From positions 1-64,000 of the forward strand of contig CAXATO010000013.1 of the NCBI GenBank assembly GCA_963972255.1: DNA of 64,000 nucleotides, given 5' to 3'. The first letter of the stretch is position 1. Each line of letters starts with the position of its first letter. The position numbers and the translations under genes were made by a program. This stretch comes from UBA1479 sp002706405 (GTDB lineage: Bacteria; Pseudomonadota; Alphaproteobacteria; Rhodospirillales; Casp-alpha2). This document shows, one piece after another, positions 45,960 to 55,494 of the stretch. Under the pieces are notes generated by a model. That model made no database searches, was not told where the DNA came from, and saw only the letters and a list, made by a program, of their open reading frames with translations.

Positions 45960-46229
45960 TTAGCGCCGAATACCCAGGCGCTTGACCAGCGCGTCGTAGC
46001 GGCCGTCGTTCTTCTTTTTCAGATAGTCCAACAGGCGCCGGCGCTGACCGACCATCATGAGAAGACCACGCCGGGAATGGAAATCCTTCTTGTGGGTTTT
46101 CATGTGTTCGGTGAGATTGGCGATCCGTTCGGTCAGAATAGCGACCTGAACTTCGGGCGATCCGGTGTCGCCGTTGCCCGATTGGAACTCACCAATAAGT
46201 TCCTGCTTCCGCTCAGCGGTAATCGACAT
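45960..46229 (-). CDS. rpsO: 30S ribosomal protein S15
   Basis: 89 residues. Contains DTGSPEVQVAILT and HSRRGLLMMVGQRRRLLDYLK, the rRNA-binding core, and ends RLGIRR. Of two nearby ATG codons the inner one was taken because AGGAG lies seven bases before it and the length then matches E. coli S15; the outer one, two codons earlier, is too close to the SD. 30 bp after truB. Confidence 0.95.
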   Translation of the reverse strand: MSITAERKQELIGEFQSGNGDTGSPEVQVAILTERIANLTEHMKTHKKDFHSRRGLLMMVGQRRRLLDYLKKKNDGRYDALVKRLGIRR

Positions 46230-46259
46230 CGTCATACTCCTGTTCTTGATTGTTGAAGA

Positions 46260-47201
46260 TCAGGTATCCGGACCATCCAGGTTCAGAACCCGTACAGGGC
46301 GGATTTCGCCGCCCTTGATCTCCGCCAGAGCCACCAGCCGGTCGCCGAGCATGGCCGAAACCATGTCGCCTTGGCGGATGTTCTTGAAAGGCGAACGGCT
46401 GGCGACGGGAAGGGCCGCAATGGCCTGTCCTTGGGCCAGCCGCCGGGCCTCTGCTTCCGTCAGGGCCAGCGCCGGGATGTCGTCCAGCGCGGTCTCGACG
46501 GGCAAGAGGTGCCCGGAATCGCGCGCACTATGCCCCAGAGCCTCCAGATTATCTAGCGAAATCGACCCCGCCTCCGTGAACGGCCCGACCACCGTGCGGC
46601 GCAGCTCCGAGACATGCCCGACCGTACCGAGGGCGCGCGCCAGATCGCGCGCCAGGGAGCGCACGTAAACGCCCTTGCCCGAGCGGCAGCGGATCACCGC
46701 ATGGTCCGCATCGGGGCGGCTTTCCAAAGTCACGGACAGCACCGTCACGCGGCGGGATTTAAGCTCGAAGTCCTCGCCGCCGCGGGCCAGGTCATAGGCC
46801 CGCTCACCATCGACCTTGATCGCCGAATAGCGGGGCGGCACCTGATCGATCTCGCCGATGAACGTCGGGAGAGCGGCCGAAATCTCGGCATCGGTCGGCC
46901 GCGCGTCGCTTTCCGCCGAGACGGCGCCCTCGCGGTCGCCGGTTTCTGTCTCGATCCCGAAACGAACGGTGAAAACGTATTCCTTATCCCCGTCCATGGC
47001 GTAGGACACGGTCTTGGTCGCTTCGCCCAGGGCAATCGGCAGGATGCCCGTGGCGAGCGGATCAAGGGTGCCGCCATGGCCGACCTTGGCCGCGTTGAAC
47101 AGGCGCTTGACCCGGCCCACGGCCTGGGTCGAGGTCACGCCCAACGGTTTGTCGAGATTGATCCAGCCGTGAATGGCGAGACCCTTGCGGCGGCGACCCA
47201 T
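46260..47201 (-). CDS. truB: tRNA pseudouridine(55) synthase
   Basis: Makes pseudouridine 55 in the T-loop of tRNAs. 313 residues. The catalytic aspartate is in GHGGTLDPLATGILPIALGEATK; KEYVFTVRFG and RSLARDLARALG are conserved. A C-terminal region of about 70 residues (PUA-like) follows. Twelve bases after rbfA. Confidence 0.95.
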   Translation of the reverse strand: MGRRRKGLAIHGWINLDKPLGVTSTQAVGRVKRLFNAAKVGHGGTLDPLATGILPIALGEATKTVSYAMDGDKEYVFTVRFGIETETGDREGAVSAESDARPTDAEISAALPTFIGEIDQVPPRYSAIKVDGERAYDLARGGEDFELKSRRVTVLSVTLESRPDADHAVIRCRSGKGVYVRSLARDLARALGTVGHVSELRRTVVGPFTEAGSISLDNLEALGHSARDSGHLLPVETALDDIPALALTEAEARRLAQGQAIAALPVASRSPFKNIRQGDMVSAMLGDRLVALAEIKGGEIRPVRVLNLDGPDT

Positions 47202-47213
47202 CCCGTGCCCGGC

Positions 47214-47657
47214 CTATTCGTCGTCCGCCGGGTCGCCCGGGGCGTCCAGGTCGCGGCGGACGCGGGGATCATGCAGGATGGCGCCGATGCGCCCCGCATG
47301 TTCGAAGCTGTGATCCAGGCGGAAGGTGAAGTTCGGCAGGAACTTGAGATTAATTTCGCGGGCGATCTGGCGGCGGATATAGGGGGTCGCGTGATTGAGC
47401 GACTTGAGGATCGCATCCGTGTCCGCATCGCCGGTCACGGTGCCGCCCAGCGGAACCACGAACACGGTGGCGCGGCGCAGATCCGGGCTGGCGTCGACGC
47501 CGGTCACGGTGAGATTGGCCTCTGCCAGGACCGGATCGCGGAAATCGCGACGTTCCAGGATGCGGACCAGGACATGGCGCAGTTCCTCGCCGACGCGAAG
47601 CTGGCGCTGTGACGGGAGCTTGGGGCCCTCGTGCCGTTTACGGGATTTTTCAGCCAT
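47214..47657 (-). CDS. rbfA: ribosome-binding factor A
   Basis: Small KH-type assembly factor for the 30S subunit and cold adaptation, 147 residues. SQRQLRVGEELRHVLVRILER opens the KH domain and FLPNFTFRLDHSFEHAGRI closes it; the acidic C-terminal tail DLDAPGDPADDE is normal. 74 bp after infB, in the rimP-pnp operon. Confidence 0.95.
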   Translation of the reverse strand: MAEKSRKRHEGPKLPSQRQLRVGEELRHVLVRILERRDFRDPVLAEANLTVTGVDASPDLRRATVFVVPLGGTVTGDADTDAILKSLNHATPYIRRQIAREINLKFLPNFTFRLDHSFEHAGRIGAILHDPRVRRDLDAPGDPADDE

Positions 47658-47731
47658 GACGATACATTACCAATAGCCGGCCGGCGGAGCCCCCTGGCCC
47701 CGCCCGGCGTGGCGGCGGTGTGGCAGGGGTT

Positions 47732-50245
47732 CTAGAGTTCCCGGGCCACTTCCTCGGTCTCGAAGCATTCGATGATGTCGCCGACCTGGATGTCCTGGTA
47801 GTTGGCGAGCGCCATGCCGCATTCGGTGCCCGACTGGACTTCCTTGGCATCGTCCTTGAACCGCTTGAGCTGGCTCAGGTCGCCTTCGTGGATGACCGTG
47901 TCGTCGCGCAGCAGGCGCACCTTGGCGCCGCGCTTGACGGTGCCTTCGGTGATCATGCAGCCGGCGACCTTGCCGACCTTGGACACGTTGAACACTTCTC
48001 GCACTTCGGCGTAGCCCAGGAAGTTTTCGCGGATGGTCGGCGCCAGCAGGCCCGACAGCAGGGCCTTGATATCGTCGGTCAGGTTGTAGATCACCGAATA
48101 ATACCGGATATCCAGACCGTCGCGCTTGGCCAGATCACGGGCCTGCGGGTTGGCGCGCACGTTGAAGCCGACGATCACCGCGTTGGAGGCGCGGGCCAGC
48201 GTCACGTCGCTTTCGTTGATCCCGCCGACGCCCGAATGCAGGACCTGCACCCGGACTTCATCCGTCGAAAGCTTCTCCAGGGCACCCACGATAGCCTCGG
48301 CCGAACCATGCACGTCCGCCTTGATGACCAGCGGCACGGTCTGGGCCTCGCCTTCCTGGATCTTCTCGAACATCTGTTCGAGCGTCCCGCGGCCGCCGGC
48401 GGCGGCCTGCTTGTTGCGTTCCTGGCGCTGGCGGAATTCCGTGACCTCGCGGGCGCGGGATTCGGAATCGACGACGACGAAGTCGTCCCCGGCCTGCGGC
48501 GTGCCGTTGAGGCCCAGGATTTCCACCGGCATCGACGGGCCGGCTTCTTCCAGCTGTTCGCCATGGGCGTTCGACATGGCGCGCACCCGGCCCCATTCGG
48601 CGCCGGCGATGAAGATTTCACCGACATGCAGCGTGCCGCGCTGGATCAGCACCGTGGCGACCGAGCCCTTGCCCTGCTCCATGCGGGCTTCGACGATCAC
48701 ACCTTCGGCCGAATGGTTCGGATTGGCCTTGAGGTCCAAAAGTTCGGCCTGCAGGACGATCGCTTCTTCCAGCTTGTCCAGGTTGGTCTTCTTCAGAGCC
48801 GACACTTCGATGGACAGCACGTCGCCGCCCATTTCCTCGACCTGCACGTTGTGCTGCAGCAGTTCCGTGCGCACCCGGTTGGGGTCGGATCCCGCCACGT
48901 CGATCTTGTTGATGGCGACGATGATCGGCACGCCCGCGGCCTTCGCGTGGTGGATGGCTTCGATGGTCTGCGGCATGACGCCGTCGTCCGCCGCAACGCA
49001 GAGCACCACGATGTCCGTGACCTGGGCGCCGCGTGCACGCATTTCCGTAAAGGCGGCGTGGCCCGGGGTATCGATGAACGAGATCTTGGCGCCCGACGGC
49101 GTCGTCACCTGATAGGCACCGATGTGCTGGGTGATGCCGCCGGCTTCGCCGCCGGCAACATCCGTCGCGCGCAGCGCGTCGAGCAGCGACGTCTTGCCGT
49201 GGTCGACATGGCCCATGACGGTGACCACCGGCGCGCGGGGGCGCAGATCACTGACGTTGTCTTCGTCGCGCTTGAGGCCCTGTTCCACGTCGGCTTCCGA
49301 GACGCGGCGGATACGGTGGCCGAACTCTTCGACCACCAGTTCCGCCGTATCAGCGTCGATCGTCTGGGTGATGGTGGCCATGACGCCCATCTTCATGAGC
49401 GCCTTGACCACATCGGCCCCGCGTTCGGCCATGCGGTTTGCCAGTTCCTGTACGGTGATGGCTTCGGGAACAACGACTTCTCGCACAACCTTGGCGCCTT
49501 CCTGCAGCAGTTCGCGCTGCTTTTGCTTTTCACGTTCACGCGCGCGCCGGACAGACGCGATGGACCGCTGACGTTCTTCTTCGCCCTCAAGCGCGTCGGA
49601 AATGGTCAGCTTGCCGCGGCGGCGTTCGTTGTAGCCCCGCGTGGGGGCGGCACGGCGGACGTCGGCCGCGCCCTTCTTGTTGCCGCGGCCCTTGCCGCGG
49701 GGGCCGTCGTCGTCTTCCGTCTGGCGGGCTGCCGGGCGGGGCCGGGCGGGACGCGCATCGTCGCTGGGCGGGGCCGGCACGGCGGCCGCTTCGACCGCCG
49801 CGGGGGCCGGGGCTTCGGGCGCCGCCGGCTCGGGCTGGGCTTCCTCGACCGGTTCCGGTTCGGGCTCGCTACGGTCGACCGGCGTCGGGCCGAGGGGGCG
49901 GGCCGGCTTGTCCTCGGGCGCCTCGTCCTTGGTCTGCTGCGCGGTCTGCAGGGCCTTCTGACGGGCCTGGCGTTCCTCTTCGGTCAGCTCGCGGATCTGC
50001 GTTTCGCCGTCATCCTCCTGGATGGCTTCGGCGGCACCGGCCGGGCGCGCCTCATCCTTAGCCGGCGTGATGGTGCGGCTCTTCTTGACCTCGACGGTGA
50101 CCATCTTGGACCGTCCGTGGGAAAAGTTCTGGCGCGTCTGACGCTTTTCCACGGTCTTGTTCAGCGTCAGCTTTCCGCCGCCGCCCAGACCCAGCTTGCC
50201 GCTGCCGCCCTTGTCCGCTTTGTCTTTTTCAGTCGTCTCAGCCAT
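47732..50245 (-). CDS. infB: translation initiation factor IF-2
   Basis: GTPase delivering fMet-tRNA to the 30S subunit, 837 residues. A long N-terminal domain is rich in Lys/Glu/Ala/Pro with low complexity, then the GTPase with GHVDHGKTSLLDALR (G1), DTPGHAAFTEMRARG (G3), and NKID (G4). C-terminal beta-barrels bind fMet. The ATG chosen has AAGG five bases upstream; an upstream TTG one codon before is less likely. Confidence 0.97.
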   Translation of the reverse strand: MAETTEKDKADKGGSGKLGLGGGGKLTLNKTVEKRQTRQNFSHGRSKMVTVEVKKSRTITPAKDEARPAGAAEAIQEDDGETQIRELTEEERQARQKALQTAQQTKDEAPEDKPARPLGPTPVDRSEPEPEPVEEAQPEPAAPEAPAPAAVEAAAVPAPPSDDARPARPRPAARQTEDDDGPRGKGRGNKKGAADVRRAAPTRGYNERRRGKLTISDALEGEEERQRSIASVRRAREREKQKQRELLQEGAKVVREVVVPEAITVQELANRMAERGADVVKALMKMGVMATITQTIDADTAELVVEEFGHRIRRVSEADVEQGLKRDEDNVSDLRPRAPVVTVMGHVDHGKTSLLDALRATDVAGGEAGGITQHIGAYQVTTPSGAKISFIDTPGHAAFTEMRARGAQVTDIVVLCVAADDGVMPQTIEAIHHAKAAGVPIIVAINKIDVAGSDPNRVRTELLQHNVQVEEMGGDVLSIEVSALKKTNLDKLEEAIVLQAELLDLKANPNHSAEGVIVEARMEQGKGSVATVLIQRGTLHVGEIFIAGAEWGRVRAMSNAHGEQLEEAGPSMPVEILGLNGTPQAGDDFVVVDSESRAREVTEFRQRQERNKQAAAGGRGTLEQMFEKIQEGEAQTVPLVIKADVHGSAEAIVGALEKLSTDEVRVQVLHSGVGGINESDVTLARASNAVIVGFNVRANPQARDLAKRDGLDIRYYSVIYNLTDDIKALLSGLLAPTIRENFLGYAEVREVFNVSKVGKVAGCMITEGTVKRGAKVRLLRDDTVIHEGDLSQLKRFKDDAKEVQSGTECGMALANYQDIQVGDIIECFETEEVAREL

Positions 50246-50305
50246 CAATACCTTCCGATCGGCGCGGTCCGGAGTTCCGGACTTTCAGGTTCCAACGAAC
50301 CCTGC

Positions 50306-50962
50306 CTATTCCTGCGAGGGAGAAGTCATTCCGGCTGGGGCACCCTCGCGAAACCCCAAAAGCCGGCTCTGTTCGAAGACCAAGCGATCCGCCAGGCCGC
50401 CGGGCGCGACCGCTGCGTGGACCACATGATCCCGGCCCAACGCGCGGCCCAATTCGGCGGCGTCGAGGACCGTGAATTGCGCCAGTCCCGGCGCCAAGGC
50501 CCGCAACTTGGACTTGCCGTCCTCGCTGCCGTCCCGGGCCGCAACCAACAGACCGCGACGGGCGGTCCTTAACCAGGCACAGGTCTTTTCAAACCCGGCG
50601 ACAACCTTGCCCGCACGGCGCGCCAAACCCAGCGCATCCATGCAGCGGCGGACCATTTGCGCCTCGATATCGTCCGCCAACCGGGGCGGAACGGTGACCT
50701 TACGCTTGGCCGCCTTGGCGAAATGGTTCTTTTCGCAGGCTGTATTTACCACATCGCGGCGGGCACTCAACCATATTCCCCGCCCGGGCAAGTCTCCACC
50801 CAGGTCGGGAACGATGCAGTCGTCGGGGCCGACGACGAAACGAAGGAGCTCCGGAACAGGCTTTTTGTCGCCGGTGACGACACAGCGGCGGACGGGCCCG
50901 CCGTCCTCATCGGACGCCGGGGCCATGTCGTCTTCCGCGTGGGTCTGCAAACCACCGGTCAT
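50306..50962 (-). CDS. YlxR (DUF448) / L7Ae-like RNA-binding fusion
   Basis: 218 residues. The N-terminal half is YlxR: RRCVVTGDKKPVPELLRFVV, then GRGIWLSARRDVV and FAKAAKRKV. The second half is L7Ae/YlxQ-like: MDALGLARRAGKVVAGFEK and LVAARDGSEDGKSKL. In many bacteria these are separate genes between nusA and infB; fusion is usual in alphaproteobacteria. Probably an RNA-binding accessory to translation or rRNA, function not well defined. The Ser/Asp N-terminal 20 residues are extra. Confidence 0.85.
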   Translation of the reverse strand: MTGGLQTHAEDDMAPASDEDGGPVRRCVVTGDKKPVPELLRFVVGPDDCIVPDLGGDLPGRGIWLSARRDVVNTACEKNHFAKAAKRKVTVPPRLADDIEAQMVRRCMDALGLARRAGKVVAGFEKTCAWLRTARRGLLVAARDGSEDGKSKLRALAPGLAQFTVLDAAELGRALGRDHVVHAAVAPGGLADRLVFEQSRLLGFREGAPAGMTSPSQE

Positions 50963-51022
50963 GCCTGTCTCCGGGTTCTAACTCATCATACCGTCTCGAT
51001 CGTGCGCCACGACACGGCGCCC

Positions 51023-52615
51023 CTAGGACGCCTGCGGCGCGTCGCCGCCGTCTTCCGCCGGGGCTTCCGCGTCATCCGCCGCCGCGTCTTCATCGGCGAA
51101 CCAATGGGCGCGGGCCGCCATGATGATCTGGTTGGCCGCTTCCAGCGTCATCGTGCCCTGGGGCGCGATTTCCAGAAGCTCGTCACCGGCCAGGTCACCC
51201 AGATCGTCGCGGGTTTTCACGCCGGCTTCGCCGAGGGCGGCCATCAACTCGTTGTTGATGCCCTCGATCTCGGCCAGGTCGTCCTCGACGCCCAATTCAC
51301 GGCGCTTGGCATCGAATTCGGCATCGCGGGTTTCCAAGAAGGTCTGGGCGCGGGTCTGCAACTCGCTGGCCACGTCCTCATCGAACCCTTCGATGTCGGT
51401 CAGGTCCTCGAGCTGCACGAAGGCCACTTCCTCGACCTTGGAAAAACCCTCGGTGACCAGCAGGTGGGCGATCACGTCGTCGACGTCGAGCGCTTCCACG
51501 AACAGGGCGGAGCGGGCGCGGAATTCCTCGTTGCGGCGCTCCGATTCCTCGGCTTCCGTGAAGATATCGATGTCCCAGCCCGACAGCTGCGACGCCAGAC
51601 GGACGTTCTGGCCGCGCCGGCCGATGGCGAGCGACAGCTGATCGTCGGGCACCACGACTTCGATGCGGTGGGCGTCCTGGTCCATCACGACCTTGGACAC
51701 TTCCGCCGGGGCCAGGGCGTTGACGATGAACGCCGCTTCGTCCGGGGACCACTGAATGATGTCGATCTTTTCACCCTGCAGTTCGCCGACCACGGCCTGG
51801 ACGCGCGAACCGCGCATGCCGATGCAGGGGCCGACGGGATCGATGGAGGAATCGTGCGACAGCACGGCGATCTTGGCGCGCGAGCCCGGATCACGGGCCA
51901 CGGACTTGATTTCGATGATGCCGTCATAGATTTCCGGCACTTCCTGCTTGAACAACGCCGCCATGAACTGCGGATGGGTGCGCGACAGGAAGATCTGCGG
52001 GCCGCGGGTTTCCTCGCGCACGTCCATGATGTAGGCGCGCACCCGGTCACCGTTGGAGAAATGCTCGCGCGGGATCGACTCGTCGCGGCGCAACAGCGCT
52101 TCGGCGCGGCCCAGGTCGACGATCACGTTGCCGTATTCGATGCGCTTGACCAGGCCGTTGACGACCTCGCCGATGCGATCCTGGTATTCTTCGTACTGAC
52201 GCTTGCGCTCTGCTTCGCGCACCTTCTGGACGATGACCTGCTTGGCGGTCTGGGCCGCGATGCGCCCGAAGTCGATGGGCGGCAGGGGGTCGACCAGGAA
52301 TTCGCCGACGACCGCGTCGGCCTTGCGCTGCTTGGCCTTTTCCAGGGGCAGCTGGGTGGTTTCGTTTTCGACGTCGTCGGGGCCTTCCACGACTTCCAGA
52401 TAGCGGGCCAGGGTGATCGCGCCCGACACCCGGTCGATGACCGCGCGGATGTCGTGTTCGTGCCCGTACTTGGAGCGCCCGGCCTTCTGGATCGCCTGTT
52501 CCATGGCTTCCAGGACCTCGTCCCGCTCGATGCCCTTGTCGCGGGCGGCCTGGTCGGCGGCGGCCAGCAGTTCCGGGCGGGCGTGGACGGCTTCGCTTTG
52601 CATGACGTCGCTCAT
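51023..52615 (-). CDS. nusA: transcription termination/antitermination protein NusA
   Basis: RNA polymerase accessory factor, 530 residues. N-terminal domain, S1 domain with VVNGLVKRIEYGNVIVDLGRAEALLRRDE, two KH domains (ACIGMRGSRVQAVVGEL-like GPCIGMRGSRVQAV and LAIGRRGQNVRLA), and acidic C-terminal repeats from about 400 onwards (helix-hairpin-helix-like). All the usual RNA-binding parts are present. Following rimP by 50 bp. Confidence 0.96.
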   Translation of the reverse strand: MSDVMQSEAVHARPELLAAADQAARDKGIERDEVLEAMEQAIQKAGRSKYGHEHDIRAVIDRVSGAITLARYLEVVEGPDDVENETTQLPLEKAKQRKADAVVGEFLVDPLPPIDFGRIAAQTAKQVIVQKVREAERKRQYEEYQDRIGEVVNGLVKRIEYGNVIVDLGRAEALLRRDESIPREHFSNGDRVRAYIMDVREETRGPQIFLSRTHPQFMAALFKQEVPEIYDGIIEIKSVARDPGSRAKIAVLSHDSSIDPVGPCIGMRGSRVQAVVGELQGEKIDIIQWSPDEAAFIVNALAPAEVSKVVMDQDAHRIEVVVPDDQLSLAIGRRGQNVRLASQLSGWDIDIFTEAEESERRNEEFRARSALFVEALDVDDVIAHLLVTEGFSKVEEVAFVQLEDLTDIEGFDEDVASELQTRAQTFLETRDAEFDAKRRELGVEDDLAEIEGINNELMAALGEAGVKTRDDLGDLAGDELLEIAPQGTMTLEAANQIIMAARAHWFADEDAAADDAEAPAEDGGDAPQAS

Positions 52616-52665
52616 TTCCGTTGTTCCTTCAAACTCACGATAAAGTCGGTTTCCGGCGGGACGGC

Positions 52666-53202
52666 CTATCCGTCCGCCTGCTGATGGGCCGCGATCAATT
52701 CATCGGTCATCAGCAGCTTTGATTTCTGAATATCGGCGAACGGCAGACGAACCTCGCCCTCCGCCACGTCCATCACCACGTCCGTGCCGTCGATGCCGAG
52801 CAGGCGGCCGGAAAACCGGCGCCGGCCCTCGACGGGCACATCCATTTCGACCCGCGCGTCGAACCCGGCGAACTTGGCGAAATCGGCCAGCTTGACCAGC
52901 GGCCGGTCGATACCGGGGGACGACACCTCAAGCACGTAATGGTCGTCGATGGGGTCTTCCACATCCAGCAGCGCCGACACGGTGCGCGAAATGACCGCGC
53001 AATGGTCGACGTTCATGGCCGAGCCGTCCTTGGGTTCGGCCATGACCTGCAGCTTCTTGTTGCGCTGGCCGGACACCAGAACGCGGATGAGCTCGAAGCC
53101 CAAGTCCTCGATGGCCGGGCGGATGATCTCGGCGATGCGCTGTTCCAAGGTCACGTTGTCGTGGTCCCCATCGCCCGCGCCGCCGGGGCGGCCGCGAAGC
53201 AT
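52666..53202 (-). CDS. rimP: ribosome maturation factor RimP
   Basis: 30S maturation factor. The conserved body is VTLEQRIAEIIRPAIEDLGFELIRV, then VSSPGIDRPLVKLADFAKFAGF and the C-terminal barrel. The ATG used here gives 178 residues; a GTG at the V of VTLEQ gives 162 and removes a Gly/Asp-rich head, and may be the real start since a terminator-like hairpin ends only about 8 bases before the ATG. First gene of rimP-nusA-YlxR-infB-rbfA-truB-rpsO-pnp. Confidence 0.85.
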   Translation of the reverse strand: MLRGRPGGAGDGDHDNVTLEQRIAEIIRPAIEDLGFELIRVLVSGQRNKKLQVMAEPKDGSAMNVDHCAVISRTVSALLDVEDPIDDHYVLEVSSPGIDRPLVKLADFAKFAGFDARVEMDVPVEGRRRFSGRLLGIDGTDVVMDVAEGEVRLPFADIQKSKLLMTDELIAAHQQADG

Positions 53203-53209
53203 CTGGTTT

Positions 53210-53241
53210 AAAAAACACAAAAGGCGGGCCACCGGCCCGCC
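53210..53241 (-). terminator. strong intrinsic terminator just before rimP
   Basis: Leftward strand: 8-bp stem GGCGGGCC/GGCCCGCC with a 3-base loop, followed by TTTTGTGTTTTTT. It lies between trmB and rimP, but a candidate promoter is upstream of it, so it may be either the trmB terminator or an attenuator in the rimP leader. Confidence 0.85.
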
Positions 53242-53249
53242 CCATCAAT

Positions 53250-53293
53250 TCCGATATCGGACTTAACGAAGCGCATTTCCTTAAATGAAATGC
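53250..53293 (-). ncRNA. structured leader or small RNA candidate upstream of rimP
   Basis: Between the candidate promoter and the terminator lie two further hairpins: GCATTTC/GAAATGC at 53273-53293 and the palindrome TCCGATATCGGA at 53250-53261. With the terminator at 53210-53241 they form a compact transcript of roughly 80-90 nt. No known riboswitch or RNA family is recognised. Could be a regulated leader for rimP-nusA. Confidence 0.4.
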
Positions 53294-53299
53294 GGGCCC

Positions 53300-53328
53300 T
53301 ATATAGTCCCAAATCGCCGGCAAGACAA
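53300..53328 (-). promoter_or_regulatory. candidate promoter of the rimP-pnp operon
   Basis: Leftward strand: TTGTCT (-35) and TATATA (-10), 17 bp apart, with GGGCCC following. It is downstream of trmB's stop and upstream of the terminator that precedes rimP. Confidence 0.5.
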
Positions 53329-53352
53329 GCCTCGCGGTGATTTTCCCGGCGG

Positions 53353-54039
53353 CTAGGCCCCCCGGCGGCGGAACTCGAGATAGACCCGGGCCGGGCCGGC
53401 CAGGCCCTTTTCCTCGTAGCGGGTCGGATATCCGTCGGCCCAGCGGCGGCGCCAATCCTCGGGCCCCCGCGCCGTCCATTGAAATTCCGGGTGATTAGCC
53501 GCCAGGCCCAGGGCCCAGCGGGCATGGCCCATATGGTCCGTGGCGAAGCGGAACAGGCCGCCCGGGGCCAGGATGCGCGCCAGCTGGTCCAGGGTTTCGC
53601 GCTGCACGAAGCGGCGGTTCCAATGGCGTTTCTTGGGCCAGGGGTCGGAATAGAGCAGATAGACCCGGTCGATCGACCCCGGCGTCAGGCGCGGCAGCAA
53701 TTGGCGGGCGTCGTCGTCGTGCAGGCGGATGTTGTCCAGCGACCGTTCCGTGATCTGGGCGAGAAGAGTCGCCACGCCGTTGACGAACGGCTCGCAGCCG
53801 ATGAAGCCGATGTCGGGATGGGCCGCGGCCTGATCGGCCATGTGTTCGCCGGCGCCGAAGCCGATTTCCATCCAGTACGCGGCCTTCTTCCCGTCGAACA
53901 GGGCGGCCGGGTCCAGCGGCCCGTCGCCGGGCGGCACGCGCAGGGTCGGCAGAAGATTTTCGAGCAAGGCACGGCGGCCGGGGCGGAGGCGCTTGCCTCG
54001 CCGCCGGCCATAAAACCGTGGTTGTTCCTCAGGATCCAT
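53353..54039 (-). CDS. trmB: tRNA (guanine-N7-)-methyltransferase
   Basis: Makes m7G46 in the tRNA variable loop, 228 residues. SAM region WMEIGFGAGEHMADQA and the family signature LLYSDPWPKKRHWNRRFVQRE with the catalytic Asp. N-terminal residues RFYGRRRGKRLRPG are basic as usual. 49 bp after metK, leftward. Confidence 0.94.
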   Translation of the reverse strand: MDPEEQPRFYGRRRGKRLRPGRRALLENLLPTLRVPPGDGPLDPAALFDGKKAAYWMEIGFGAGEHMADQAAAHPDIGFIGCEPFVNGVATLLAQITERSLDNIRLHDDDARQLLPRLTPGSIDRVYLLYSDPWPKKRHWNRRFVQRETLDQLARILAPGGLFRFATDHMGHARWALGLAANHPEFQWTARGPEDWRRRWADGYPTRYEEKGLAGPARVYLEFRRRGA

Positions 54040-54088
54040 TCCCGTCGCCCTCGAAAGGTCGTGCCCGGCGACGGCAGTCGCCCTGAAC

Positions 54089-55297
<1,209 letters not shown>

Positions 55298-55494
55298 AGA
55301 TGTAGCCTCCGGTAACGTCGTTTACAGATGTAGGACTATGAGGACGAAACGTGCGGGGGCGACGCTCGTCCGCTTAGCGCGTTGTTTTTCGTGGCGGCAA
55401 ACGGTCCAAATACGCCACGCCCAGACCGCATGTGACTGGGCCGCCGTTTGTGCCAGCCTTGCCGGTCCGCGTCAAGGTGATATTGGCGGAAACC

